A stretch of 64,000 bases of DNA from Margaritispora aquatica (GCA_007644065.1 VJWN01000003.1:1426001-1490000); one strand, 5' to 3'. Shown: positions 46,987 to 59,005, numbered from the stretch's first letter. Program-made: numbers and translations. Notes: generated by a model from the sequence alone, not told the origin.

Positions 46987-47871
46987 ATGGAACTGTCTCC
47001 GAACCCAACAATATTCTCGAAAATGTCTCCTTCACCAATCGCACTCTCACCTGCTCTGCCCTCCGAGCTTCTATCCTACATCTTAGCTCATCAGTCTTAC
47101 CCCACGACGCTGGTAATCTGCCAGCCACGAGCGACATTCCTCACCACGCTCCTACGATGCGTACCACAGGTCCTATCGAAACGACGTGCGCCAGCTCCAC
47201 CACCTTCACACCACTTTTTACGCGATGCTGAGGGAGATTTGAATCTAGACGATGCACCAGATGATGAGCAGGCAGATGATGCTAAAGGCAGAGAACGTGA
47301 GGAAACAAAAGAGAACAGCAAAGAGGAACCAGAGCGACACCACCTCCTCATCCCGACTCTCCACCAGATATCCACCTCTCGCAACATAAACATAGTCTAC
47401 ACACCCACCATTTCTCACCTACGCGCCTACCTCTCTATCTTCCACAACACCAGCACACAAGACTTCTCCACCTCAAGCTCCAGCTCCAAAATCCAGTTAT
47501 TCACCAAAGCAGGCACCAAAGTCCCTCTTCTCGTCATCTATGGCCTGGTCGAAAGTCACCGCCATACGAGTGAATGGAGCGCTCAAGGTCTGGGGGTGAC
47601 TCTCTCTGCGCTCGTGGAAGCTGGACACAGGACGCAGAAGAAGGTGGTATTGATCGAAGAGCTGGATTGGGATTTTGAGCACGATGATGAAGGCGTGAGG
47701 GGGAAGGAGTATGTACGTAGAGCGTGGGAAGAGAGTGTGCCAATTTTGAATGGCAGTGTTAGACGGGTGGGAATGGAGAGTGAAGAGGGCGTGTGGAGTG
47801 GAAGGACTGTGGAAATTAGGAAGGTGTTGAGCAGGTGGTTTAGATTTGAGAAAGGAGATTGGGACGATTAA
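46987..47871 (+). CDS. Unknown protein, possibly RecA-like fold
   Basis: A single exon of 294 aa; the start has a strong context (GCCATGG). A second ATG at 47023 (MSPSPIAL) is possible. The N-terminal third reads like the start of a RecA-paralogue type domain (LPSELLSYILAHQ, TLVICQPRATFLTTLL). It is followed by an acidic disordered insert (DDAPDDEQADDAKGRE) and then NINIVYTPTISHLRAYL and VPLLVIYGLVESHRHTSEWSAQGLG, which sits where a RecA protein has its Walker B strand. No Walker A motif is present. The order suggests a non-ATPase RecA relative such as a Shu-complex (Psy3-type) subunit, but this is a guess. It lies convergent to NUF2. Confidence 0.65.
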   Translation: MELSPNPTIFSKMSPSPIALSPALPSELLSYILAHQSYPTTLVICQPRATFLTTLLRCVPQVLSKRRAPAPPPSHHFLRDAEGDLNLDDAPDDEQADDAKGREREETKENSKEEPERHHLLIPTLHQISTSRNINIVYTPTISHLRAYLSIFHNTSTQDFSTSSSSSKIQLFTKAGTKVPLLVIYGLVESHRHTSEWSAQGLGVTLSALVEAGHRTQKKVVLIEELDWDFEHDDEGVRGKEYVRRAWEESVPILNGSVRRVGMESEEGVWSGRTVEIRKVLSRWFRFEKGDWDD

Positions 47872-48020
47872 GATAGTAAGTGGTTGCAATGTGCGTCCGA
47901 AATCATTTGCTTCGCGTTGGAGGTCATTATCATGCTATATCAACAAGGTATACCCAACGCCGTTTCCTCCAGTCCATTTCCACCCAACCAATTCGTACCC
48001 ATAATACAAACGCCATCTGC

Positions 48021-49504
48021 TCAAAGCGATTGCTCCATCTCTTTGATGTACAGTTTTATGTGAGAATCCATCTTCAGAAACTCATCATGAGAGCTGTGGA
48101 TCTCGTTTTCTATATTCTCTTTAAGATCCGCCATCTGAAGCCCGTTAGTATGTGTTTGCAACAAACAGAACGCATGGACATGCCTTTTTCTCAGTCTGCT
48201 CAATTCTCACACGCCGCCTCTCCATCTCACGACCCTTCTCGCCCCTCTCATCTGTGAGTTTCCTGTGAACCGCACGGAGCTCTTCCATCCTCTCCTTCGC
48301 ACTCATGGCTTTCTCCTTACTGCCATCCCTCAACTTCTCTGTTCTCTCAAGCCATTTGGAAAGTTGTCGCTGCAGTAAACCTTCCGTCCTCTCTACCTCT
48401 CGGACGTTGTTACTCCGCTCAGCTAAGACATCGCCTTGTTTAACCTTACGAACATTCTCCTCTTCTTCTTTCGCAAGCTCAACGGATATTTCCTCCAGAA
48501 GCTTTATGCACGAAGCAACATCTGTAGCTACCACTGAGAATGTATCCGTAGAAGTCTGTAAACCACGAGCACGTCGATCCAGAGTTTCGATTTGCGACTT
48601 TTCGGCATTGAGAGCGTTGCTGAGTTCGGAAAGCGATGCTTGGAGTGCAGCAGGCGACTGAAGAACATATGGCCTCAATTTTGCACTTTCCTGTCTCAGT
48701 GTATGAATTGCTGCCGTTTTGTCTTCCAGAATGGTCGTCATTTCACCCTTCTTCACTTTAACATTCTCGAAACGACGAGTGACCTTCTCCTGGCTCTGTC
48801 GTAACTCAAGAAGACGTTTCTTTAGATCTTCATTGCGTTTGACTTTCTCGGCGACATGTGCTTCCATCGCCTTTCGGTCACGCTTCAAATCCTCCAACCG
48901 CGCCTCCATCTCTTGGTTTTCCATATATAGCGTTTCGATTCGGTCCTTAGTCGTCTCTGCCTTGTTGAAATGTTCCTCGATGACTGCTGTCTGACTCTCC
49001 CGGAAACGCACAAAATTAATGATGGATGAGAATATTTTGACCAGGCGATCATGTGTAGGCTTGAACAAATCCTGAAACGAGAAATCCGTGATCTGGCATT
49101 CAGCAAGCAACCTGCGCAAGCTGATGTAGAATCCCATGAGATTTCGTGTATCTGATGGGATGATTTCCATGTACTCGCCGCATACGTCTTCTGCTGCTGC
49201 ACGCATTGCTGGATCGACGGTCTCCCGTGTCGCGTTCATGAGGAGCTCTGCAAACCATTCGAAAATCATTTGAGTTTGTACTGGATTGGGCTTTTGAAGA
49301 TCTGCCACTGTGAATGGTACCCCAATATCGCTAATGCATCCTACTATTTCTTTATCAGACTGTTACTATTGTCAGCATATGTGCAGGCGCATTGCCAGAA
49401 ATTCTTACCAGGCGCAAGAACGCATCACTTTCCTCCTCCTTCTTTCTTCCTCGATTTTGCTGTTGAGAGCTGGGCACCATACTCATTCTTGGATTGTACG
49501 ACAT
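48021..49504 (-). CDS. NUF2: Kinetochore protein Nuf2
   Basis: Exons 49504..49409, 49359..48184 and 48134..48021 (461 aa). The first intron is GT-AG (49 bp). The second (48135..48183, 49 bp) begins with GC: the frame ends ...EQTEKK, the donor is GCATGT, a perfect TACTAAC branch follows, and the acceptor CTTCAG leads into [13 protein letters not shown], the known Nuf2 tail. The N-terminal calponin-homology-like domain spans about residues 30-170 ([51 protein letters not shown]). The rest is coiled coil. Nuf2 pairs with Ndc80 to bind spindle microtubules. Confidence 0.92.
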
Positions 49505-51766
49505 GTTGGGTGGTGCGCTTTACTAAGAATCGGATTGAACCCGTTGTGAAAAAGATGGTGTCGTCGCAAAAGTTGTGTTGAAGTTGTCGCGCGGAAGTCA
49601 ACAAATGCGTTGCCGAAGTAAACATTGGAAACAGCGGGCACATGGTCACGGGATCGTGCATTGTCATTAAGGTACCTTAAGTGCAAACCTTAGAAATTCA
49701 CAATGTCCATTTGAAATCAGATATCAGTTGTGTTTCAAAAGTAAGAATATTCACGATTTACTAATATAGTTTCAAAGTGGTTTAAAATCAATCTTGACTT
49801 GTGATGGAGATCATTGTTAAGTAGTAAAAATCATGTGATGTTTTGAGTTTACATTCATCCATAGGTAACTTTATAACACCAACATGGTGTACACTTCTTT
49901 TCATATTCACTTTACACTTCCACACTTTCTATCTGCTTCTAGTGGAGCTCTTAACTTCGCACTTCGCATATTAATAAATTTCCTTGCAATTGTATGCTCT
50001 AACACGAAGAGTCGAGTGACTTCAGGAACATTGTTCAAAGTGCCTTACCGAAGGTATCATATTTCCAGCTTCAAGCGCGATCCAAATCTCGCTTCGATAG
50101 TTCTATGGCCGAACAGCCAGTGATGTTCGTGCTGTCAATCGTTCCCGGAACCTAGGAAGCTTTGAATCTATTTCCCGCACGAGCTGATGGTTGCATCAAT
50201 GTTCTCCAGTTATCTCCACGGTTATGAACTTATGATGCACAAATGATCAGATTAGTTAACCTCTTCCTCGGCACTGCTGTGCACTCGTCCTCGAGAGGGG
50301 TTTCATGGGATATGACTGTGCCCAACGTGGAAGTTTGTACGAAGTATATGCTGTGCTTTGTCTTTTATGCTTGGTTCGCCATGTTCTTTGCATGGTATGC
50401 CTTTATACTTCTCCCTAACACAACGACATCCGTGTCACAACTTACTCACACCCAAGGTTTTAGAGACTTGATCTCCAGGGTCTCCACACACGTCAACACC
50501 CACTTTTGCATTATCTAGAACAGGCAACTCGTATGACAAAGATAACCAGAGACTATGCTTTCATCATATGCTTTAATATCACAATCAATACTTGTTTAAT
50601 AGAGTTTTGGTTGTCCTTCAAACTCTTGCTCTTGTTTTGTGCCTCGGGAGGGGAGACATGAGGAAATCTCGAACCAAGTCTCAAGTAAAAGTCAGACTGT
50701 CTTGCATGCCATCTTGCATGCCAGCCACTACAGCCAACACTTCTCTCACCTCCTCGCAGTTCCACCATTTCGACCCCTCTTAACTTTCTCACCGAATGGG
50801 GATTTTTTAACCGGTGGCAACAAGCCACAAAATCTCCCCGCAGTCAAAAGACCCGCCGAATATGTACGATGGACAGGGAGCGCTGGCCACCGCTCTCAAA
50901 ATGTCAAGGAAAACACTTACCGCACCAGAGCACTGCACCCCGCCACGGTCGCACTTAGGCTCGTCGTAGTCAGAACTCCACAACTTTTTGACCATCTATC
51001 GCCGCGGAACATGCACAAATATGCAAGCTGATACTTTGGGCACTTTGGACCCCCGTGTTTGATGCAGGATGAGCTGCTTTTCGATTGTCGGGATTAACCA
51101 GGATCACTGAAGCTGCTTCTCTCGTAACTTGTACCTGACAGAGAACCGTTTGTCTCGTGATATTTGCTGGGGCTCGTTCTCCCAGCTGCACGGGCTAAAG
51201 GGTACTGATCGTACGCAGATCCTGAAATCTGGTCGATCCGTTGCTCTTGCCTGGACGCCAGCCAAACTCAATTTCAACTTCACTTGTCAAGTTGGCCAGA
51301 TATTGAGACAAAACAACCCGGCCATCCGACGGGACGTCATGTATAAGTTTTACGCGTTACTCAAAAGCACATTCTATTCGACAGGGTACAGTAGAAGTTA
51401 ATAATGATGAGGTCACGCTGAAGCCAGCGTGGGGGGTTGTTCTTTGATTCTGGCCTGAAAGCGCCATGCTGACTGCGGGGCAATCGGATTGCAATCCATT
51501 GTTGCTTCTCAGGTACCTTGGGAAGATTCCACATATCGTATGGTTTGTTTAATCAGCTAGTCTTAATAAGAACATGCTCGGTAGGATCGATGGTGACGCT
51601 GCACGTCTTCAGGTTTCTCATCGGCTGTTCCAGCTCCACACCTACGGATATTATTTTTATTAGTGTTCTTCCATCACTGTACGACAACATCATCTCAGCT
51701 TTGTATATAAGATCAGTGAGAGCTTGAAAACCCCCAGTTTTGATCATCATATAATAAACTTCGACA
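49505..51766. other. Gene-poor stretch, about 2.3 kb
   Basis: The largest gap between genes in the window. Short frames on both strands (for example 49884-50123, 50639-51031 and 51129-51401) have no motif, splice or start support. The last part is the promoter and leader of EGT1, so most of this may be regulatory or simply non-coding. Confidence 0.45.
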
Positions 51767-54700
51767 ATGGCGCCTACCAGTACTTCGATCAGTCGTGAGG
51801 ATAGTTTGGAAAATATGAGTATTGTGGCAACCAAGTCATCCAACACAGTCATAGAAGAATATCAACCAAAAATACCTAAAATCGATATCATTGACATCCG
51901 TCACGATGCCGTCGAGATCAACTTAAGAGAGGAAATCATGACATCGCTGAGACCTGATACTGGTCCCAGGACGATGCCCACACTCCTTCTTTATGACGAA
52001 CGTGGCTTACAGCTGTTTGAAGAGGTAAGTGAAACAAGTACCAATCATGCTCAGTAAGATATAGTTTTGACACAGTTTCAGATCACATATCTCCCAGAAT
52101 ACTATCTCACCAATGCGGAAATCAGTGTGCTTGAAAAATCAGCTTCAAGCATTGCTGAGAACATACCAACGGGCTCTATGATTATTGAGCTAGGCAGTGG
52201 GTTGGTGACTGTGAAGCAGAATTTGTTGGTGTCTCACAACTAACAACATACAGAAATTTGAGGAAGGTAAGTATTTTGCTGCAAGCTCTGGACTTTGCGG
52301 AGAAAGACATCGATTATTACGCTTTGGATTTATCTGTAAAGGAGTTAAGACGGACTCTCGAGCAAGTTCCAGCATTCAAGCATGTCAAATGCCATGGGCT
52401 GCATGGGACTTATGATGATGGACTTGACTGGCTGAAAATACCAGAGAATAGTGCAAGGCCTAAGTGTGTAATGTCTCTTGGTTCCAGCATAGGCAAGTCA
52501 AGATCCAACCATTATTCTTGGTTTTGTACTCAAGTATCGGCAACAGGGAACTTTCATCGACAAGATGCTTCATCTTTCCTCAAAGAATTTGCAGATGTTT
52601 TGCAGCCATCTGATTCCTTGTTGATCGGACTAGATGCAACGAATGATCCAGCGAAGGTTTAGTAAGTCTGGACTTATTCAGAACATGAATTACCTTTGTG
52701 CTAACACTTATCACCCAGCCATGCGTACAATGGCAAGTCTTCTTCTGGGCATTATCTTTTAAAGTCAACACTAACTTAGAATCAAACAGACTCAAAAGGG
52801 ATCACCCACAAGTATGACCCCGAAACTGAGTAAACTATGAGTATTATTTGCTCACTTCAAGCAGATTTGTTTTAAATGGTCTCATCCACGCTAATAACAT
52901 TCTCGGCGAGAGGGCGTTTAAAGTTGAGGATTGGGAAATTATTGGAGAGTATGTGTATGATCATGAAGGTGGTCGTCATCAAGCGTTTTACTCTCCAATT
53001 CGAGATGTTTGGTATAAGGATGTGCATTTCAAAGTAGGCGAGCGTGTGCAGGTTGAGCAGAGCCTCAAGTATTCACCAGAAGAGGCTCTCCAATTATGGG
53101 ATCGAGCAAATTTGACAGAGAAGAAGCGTTGGTCAGCCTTATCTGATGCATACAGTAAGTGTTCTTGCCGCTTTCCTCGCCTCCCTTTTTTGCTTTTGCC
53201 GACCATGCTCCTCAAGTGGTTTTTAATGAGGCTCTGCCGTCTCTTTCCGGCCCACACTCGCAAACAGTAAGACTAGGGCTGCATACCTCATGACCACTTC
53301 TACCCCTGACTATGTGGGGGGCATCTTGGCCAGAGGAGGAGGATTCTACGAGCAGTGTGACGCACGGGCCATGATGGCCATTAAGTTGATGTCAGGTCAT
53401 ATGGGATGCAGGACATACTGCTGTCTATCTTGTTATCGCTATTCTCTGTTAGGTCTGAAAGTTTGTCAGGAGTATCGCTAATCGTATGACCCTTCAGGCA
53501 TTCACCTATTGACCAAACAAATAATGCCCTTTGATGCAGACCCTCGGGTATATGCAGCATCAACTGTCCCAAGCTTGGAGGACTGGAAAGGGTTATGGGC
53601 TGTCTGGGATGTTGTGACTAGGACCATGATTCCTAACGAGGAGCTACATGAGAAGCCAATCAAACTTCGCAATGCATGCATCTTCTACCTTGGACATATC
53701 CCAACCTTCATGGACATACAACTTACCAAGGTCACTGACGAACCACCATGTGAGCCTTCGTACTACACACGAATTTTTGAACGTGGAATTGATCCTGATG
53801 TCGACAATCCTGAGCATTGTCATGCGCATTCAGAGATTCCAGATGAGTGGCCACCATTGGGGGAGATTCTGGCGTACCAAGACAAAGTTCGAGTCAAGGT
53901 GCAGAAACTTACTGCGAATCAGACCATTTCTCGCAATATTGGTCGTGCTCTCTGGATCGGGTTCGAGCATGAAATCATGCACTTAGAAACTCTTCTTTAC
54001 ATGCTTTTACAGAGCGACAAGACTTTGCCACCCACCAAATTCACACCCAATTTCGAAGCTCAATCTAAGAAAGATGAAGTTGCTCGGGTCCCTAACCAGT
54101 GGTTTGAGATACCTGCACAGGAAATAACGCTAGGTCTTGAGGATCCTGAAGATAATTCTGGTCCAGATCATCATTTTGGATGGTAAATTAAGCGAGCATC
54201 TGCTTGGCACTTCATGACTAATTGTTAAAACAGGGATAATGAGAAACCGTCTCGAAGTATCATCGTTCCAAGTTTCAAGGCAAAAGCCAGGCCCATCACG
54301 AATGAGGAGGTAAGAAGCATCAAATCTACATTAGTTCATTCTTAACACGGTCGCAGTATGCTCGGTATCTTCAACAAACACACAACTCGAGACTGCCTGC
54401 TTCGTGGGCAGAGCATAAAAGCAGTGGGTACAACAATGGCTACTCCAGTGGCTACTCAAATGGCTACTCAAGTGCGTCGAATGGTTTTGCCAACGGTCAC
54501 GCCAATGGCTTTCTAAATGGCTCCATTCCACTGAAAAAGTCATACTTGGAAGGCAAGTCAGTGCGAACTGTATATGGACTAGTACCTTTGAAGTTTGCTT
54601 TGGACTGGCCAGTATTTGCCAGTTATGATGAGCTCTCTGGTTGCGCAGCTTGGATGGGTGGTAGGATTCCCACTGTTGAGGAGGCTCGGAGTATCTACAG

Positions 54701-55322
54701 TCATGTTGATGGCTTGAAACTCAAGGAAGCACAACAATATCTCGCGAGCACAGTACCTGCCGTGAACAGGTATTTCATCTATGATCACTCTAAATGAATG
54801 GGTCTAACATACCTGCAGCCATCTTGTCAACAATGGAGTACAAGAAAGCCCGCCATCACGAGTTTCTGACAGTGGTGAAGGCTCAACAGAGCTATTCACT
54901 AACCTTGAGGGTGCCAATGTTGGCTTCAAACATTGGCACCCTGTTGCCGTCACTGCAAATGGTAATAAACTCGCTGGACAAGCAGATATGGGTGGTGTCT
55001 GGGAATGGACCAGCTCCATATTGGCAAAGCATGATGGTTTCGAACCAATGTCGCTTTATCCTGCTTACACAGGTAAGCTTCCTGCTCTTACAAGAACTAA
55101 GCGAAACTAACAGCAGAGTAGCTGATTTCTTTGATGGGAAACATAATGTTATTTTAGGAGGCTCTTGGGCAACTCATCCTCGCATTGCTGGGCGAAAGAC
55201 ATTGTGAGATAAACTCTTCTCCAGTTATTTCCAAGCATGAATTAACACAAAACAGTGTCAATTGGTACCAACGGAATTACTTATTCGTCTGGGCAGGTGC
55301 CCGTCTGGTTAGGGATCTTTAG
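51767..55322 (+). CDS. EGT1: Ergothioneine synthase Egt1 (EgtD-EgtB fusion)
   Basis: Thirteen exons: 51767..52024, 52082..52200, 52254..52492, 52547..52661, 52719..52732, 52790..52811, 52865..53154, 53498..54182, 54234..54309, 54357..54769, 54819..55072, 55122..55203 and 55256..55322 (877 aa). The N-terminal half is an EgtD-type histidine trimethyltransferase (ITYLPEYYLTNAE, IIELGSGNLRK, YHAYNDSKGITHKFVLNGL). Next is a DinB-like iron-binding domain with FYLGHIPTF and GFEHEIMHLETL (the His ligands), and then a C-terminal FGE-type sulfoxide synthase domain (GGRIPTVEEARSIY, GGVWEWTSS, GGSWATHPRIA). It makes the sulfoxide precursor of the antioxidant ergothioneine from histidine and cysteine. Introns 3 and 5 have GC donors (GCAAGT); intron 7 is 343 bp. 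A Gly/Tyr/Ser/Asn repeat sits near nt 54415-54520. Confidence 0.93.
54415..54520 (+). repeat. Short tandem repeat coding Asn-Gly-Tyr-Ser in EGT1
   Basis: Near-identical 12-15 bp units (AATGGCTACTCAAGT type) encode repeated NGYSSGYSNGYSS and then NGFANGHANGF, inserted between the DinB and FGE parts of the enzyme. Confidence 0.75.
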
Positions 55323-56633
55323 GCATACTCAATACCTCTATATCCGGTAGTTTCAACACTCGCTAACGAGGACGAAATACTGGCAAAAGCATTCAACATG
55401 CTGAGGGCCTGGAAAAGCAAACAAAAGCCTGTTTTGGAGGAGGCAATTTGTAATAAAATGTGCGTTGTAAGAACTAATATGCATAACTTCACTGCAGCAG
55501 AAACGGTTAGAAGGCGCAAGGTAGGTTCCAAGAATCTATATCTGGCCAAGTGGCTGGTGAGATTTGTTTGTTTGCAATGTATCTTTCCGGTTGGAGTTAC
55601 CTCTACTTGTGGGCATATGGGCGGTGAGGTGGGCACAAACGGAAGTCGATCCACCACAAGTCATGGGGAGTGTACCTCAAATTCTTCCTACTCGAGTTGT
55701 TTTAGCATTGAAGACTTGTTTTGCTAGTAGAAGATATTTCTTTATTCATAGGTTTTCAGTTTTGGATACTCGAAATCGTATCAACAAAGAATTCCGATCC
55801 AAACGAGCAGGAGCGTGGAGCGTGAACCGTGAACGTGGAAGCGAGTGCCGCCATTCTAGGTAAATTCAAAACAGACTAGCCTTCCCAGGCCCAGGACCAC
55901 AAGAGCCTCATTTATTTCTCAACCCCGCCTTACAATTGAGATTTCGTGTTCGCATCACGCTCTTTCGCTTCTATCAATTTTCTGTCGCCGAGGAGTCGTC
56001 GATCTACATTAATTGTTAGAGCCTATGCGCTGCTTTCTGAGCTGCTCAATTGCACTCTATTGTAGGTCTACACCTTCACATCCTCCAACTGCACGCCATT
56101 CTTCTATACACACCAGGGAAATAGCATCTGGTCTTCATTCCTGTTCCTCAGGATCTACTTATTTGTTGCCTATCTGCAAGTCGACCACGATCTGCAGCCT
56201 ATGATCGCAAAGACTGAAGTTGACATTATATCTAGGCTCCCAATTAATACACGCCGAGTCGACAATGAATTGGGCAACAATTGCTCCCGAGACACGTCTC
56301 TATAAGGGGAAGAACCTGTTTCGATGGGAGGATTCTCCAGGACTTGGTAGGATTTGTCCAGATAAAGTGCGGCCTCATGTTAACTAGGTTACAGAGCACC
56401 ACTGTGGTATATGCGCTACACCTCTCCATAGTATGTGCAACATCCGCCGATACAGAGTTTTGATCATGTGCTGACGATATTCGCAGATGGTCGTGCAAAG
56501 ACAACTTGCATTGGCAAGCACGTTGAACCATGTTACCGCTTCCACCAGCAATTGCACTTCGTTGGTAAGATAGAAAAATTCGGCCAAGGGATCTAAGTAA
56601 TAGCTAACCGTATTTCGTCTCTAGGCAAATCAC
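55323..56633. other. Intergenic, about 1.3 kb
   Basis: 3' flank of EGT1 and promoter of the next gene; an upstream exon of that gene could be hidden here. No frame has support. Confidence 0.45.
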
Positions 56634-57974
56634 ATGAGTGTTTTGGGTATGGATGTTCCCCCAAAACGACGTAACCTACTAAGTTTTGTTAGTTGCAATT
56701 CATCAGATGAGATGCACCACAACCGACACAAGGATATCCTGCGGATTATTCGCCAGCTAGAGGCTCTGGATATTGGCCCGCCAGGCTCAAATCTTACTCC
56801 AGGAAACTTGGCTGGAGATGGCAAAGGAAGGCGAGAATCATTGAATACGACAAGTACTGGGACAATCACCGACACTGCATCTGATACTGCTAGCATGGAA
56901 GAATCTAAGCAGAAAAGACGGGAGCGCAAAAAGTCCAGAAGGTCGGGCAATTCTTTGAAACAAAGGTTGGATTTCGAGTCGTTTCCAAAGGAAGAACTTG
57001 ATTTTGTTAGCCGGGCCTTACATAGAAACGTCCACGAGAGTAAGGGTGCGTGGCAAGGGACGTACGTATACGACAATAAGGAGCCAGTCGAAACTCAACC
57101 TGCTTTTGAGGAGCAAGATGGTGATATGTCTGCTTACGAAGCGATTACTGCGCCAAAGGATGACCTCGCTGTCAAGTCGCCCACAGAGATGACCCCTAGA
57201 CAACGAAAGACGTTGAAAAAGTTCTCGACTCCGATCGATCACTCGAGCTTCGGAGGAGGATCCAAGAAGTTTTCTCCACATGCTATCGATGCTAACAATC
57301 CCTATGGTGGCCTCGATCCTGCTATTTTCGAACGCCTGGGCGTCAACATAACCGATCAACGCAAAAGCTCGAAAGCTCGCAAGGATCTGATCGTTAAGTT
57401 GATAACATCTGTCAAAGATGATCTCGAAATCATCTGTCGCGAGAACGTCGAGACGGATATGAGGAAGGAGGGATTTCTCAGGTGGGCGGGGAAAACGGCA
57501 TGGCAAGTGATGCAGGAGACAAGGCGAACGTTGGATTGGGCTACAGGCCAAAAAATCACCCATCAACCAGAGCAGTTCGTTCAAGGCGGTCTCGATATGG
57601 AGATCCCTCGAGCTGGAGGCGAGGATTCTGATGTCGCATACGAGTCACCCCCACCAAGGTCAATTACACCAATGCCAGACACCGATCCACCTGAACCTCA
57701 GGGATCAAATCGACAGGTTGTCACCGAAAGATCCCCATCGCCAACTTGGAACGTTGTCGGAGCTAAGAAGGCTCGAGCTTCAAAGGAGCAGTCAGCTCCA
57801 GTTGCCAAGCTGTCTTTTGTTAATTTCCGCGGCCCGTCTACCATCATCGATGGAGAAGCCGATGCCAAAATTGGCGAGATGGTTGCTCGATATGAACAGT
57901 CCAAGTATGGAGAGAAAAGTAATAGTGGTGATATCCGGAAAGGTGGTCAGAAGTTGGTGCCCAAGAGAATGTGA
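56634..57974 (+). CDS. Conserved-looking protein of unknown function
   Basis: A single exon of 446 aa, starting MSVLGMDVPPKRRNLLSF. It has a basic, probably nuclear-targeting patch (KQKRRERKKSRRSG), a short folded-looking region (PKEELDFVSRALHRNVHESKGAWQG), a Pro/Ser-rich middle, a helical block (DLIVKLITSVKDDLEIICRENVETD, EGFLRWAGKTAWQVMQETRRTLDWATG) and a basic C-terminus ending LVPKRM. I do not recognise the family. The whole frame is open without introns; a further 5' exon cannot be excluded. Downstream is T-rich 3' sequence. Confidence 0.75.
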   Translation: MSVLGMDVPPKRRNLLSFVSCNSSDEMHHNRHKDILRIIRQLEALDIGPPGSNLTPGNLAGDGKGRRESLNTTSTGTITDTASDTASMEESKQKRRERKKSRRSGNSLKQRLDFESFPKEELDFVSRALHRNVHESKGAWQGTYVYDNKEPVETQPAFEEQDGDMSAYEAITAPKDDLAVKSPTEMTPRQRKTLKKFSTPIDHSSFGGGSKKFSPHAIDANNPYGGLDPAIFERLGVNITDQRKSSKARKDLIVKLITSVKDDLEIICRENVETDMRKEGFLRWAGKTAWQVMQETRRTLDWATGQKITHQPEQFVQGGLDMEIPRAGGEDSDVAYESPPPRSITPMPDTDPPEPQGSNRQVVTERSPSPTWNVVGAKKARASKEQSAPVAKLSFVNFRGPSTIIDGEADAKIGEMVARYEQSKYGEKSNSGDIRKGGQKLVPKRM

Positions 57975-59005
57975 GGAATCTGAGTCTTGAAAGTTATATG
58001 GCCTCTTTTAGGGGTTGGGAGGGTTGTTTTAGCTTTTTGTTTGATGTTTCTGTGTTTTCGACTTTTCCATTTGGGATTTCTGGGATGAGATGATATTGTT
58101 TAAGTTTGTAAAAATTGGGAGTCTGTTGAGATAATTTTGGAGCAGTTTGTAACGATTTGGGTGGTCTGTAATCTGGTCATGGTTACATCGCTCTTGCGAA
58201 CGGGGTTCATGACGTTATGGGTCAGGTAACGGCATGTCTTGGGATTTGGCGCTCTCTTGGTGGTCACTCCGTTACTAGATCTGGGCGTCTTTGCTTTGTT
58301 ACGAGACTATGATTATGATTTGTAAGATAGGTGTAGAAAATTGACTGTCGTACAGCCAATTGCTTGCTGGTGGTACACTTAGTGAATTGTATGTGACGTT
58401 CACCCATGTGGTCTCGCTTCGCGTTTGTTTACATGTAAGCAAGCATGGAAACACTTTTAGCAAAGTTAGTATGTCTCCTCTCCTGTATGTACCTAATCAG
58501 AAAGTGGTAAAAAGAACCTGCAATGACTTGTGGTGCTTCTTATCATGCTAATAAATTAGTGACAACGAGGATTCATGAGATACATTACATGACAATCCCC
58601 AATGAAAAGTTCGCTCTATCACATACCCATCAACTCGGTATGAATTGTCCAATTTTGACAACTCCCATCTACAAGAAGAAGAAAAGGTCCCAAGGGACGA
58701 AGATGCGTTAGATTTTCTACCCAGATACTTTATGTAACTTCCTCCCTTCAGTCGTCGCATCCATCTTCCATTTGCAGTGTAGATAGGACCGGTAAAATTA
58801 CACAGAGACCAAGCTCACTCCGCTTCACTTTCGTTCTCATTCCTTCTCGGACATCCTTTCCCATATACCGAGAAAAATAAAGGCAATCTCATCAGTTAAC
58901 CATTCAGCCAGTCTCGCACCGAAATACGGGGTAGTTCAGGAGATCCCATGTTACCATCCCCATGCCATTCATTTTTATAGATTCATCTTTCTCGAAGCTT
59001 TACAA
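57975..59005. other. Convergent intergenic, about 1 kb
   Basis: T/G-rich 3' untranslated sequence of the 446-aa gene, then non-coding sequence. No gene was seen. Confidence 0.5.

Noticed and set aside
49884..51401. Several short reading frames in the NUF2-EGT1 gap
   Set aside because: No splice partners, no domain motifs, and random-like composition.
53290..53481. 63-aa reading frame inside EGT1 intron 7
   Set aside because: No start context, no homology I recognise, and it is fully intronic with good splice sites at both ends.
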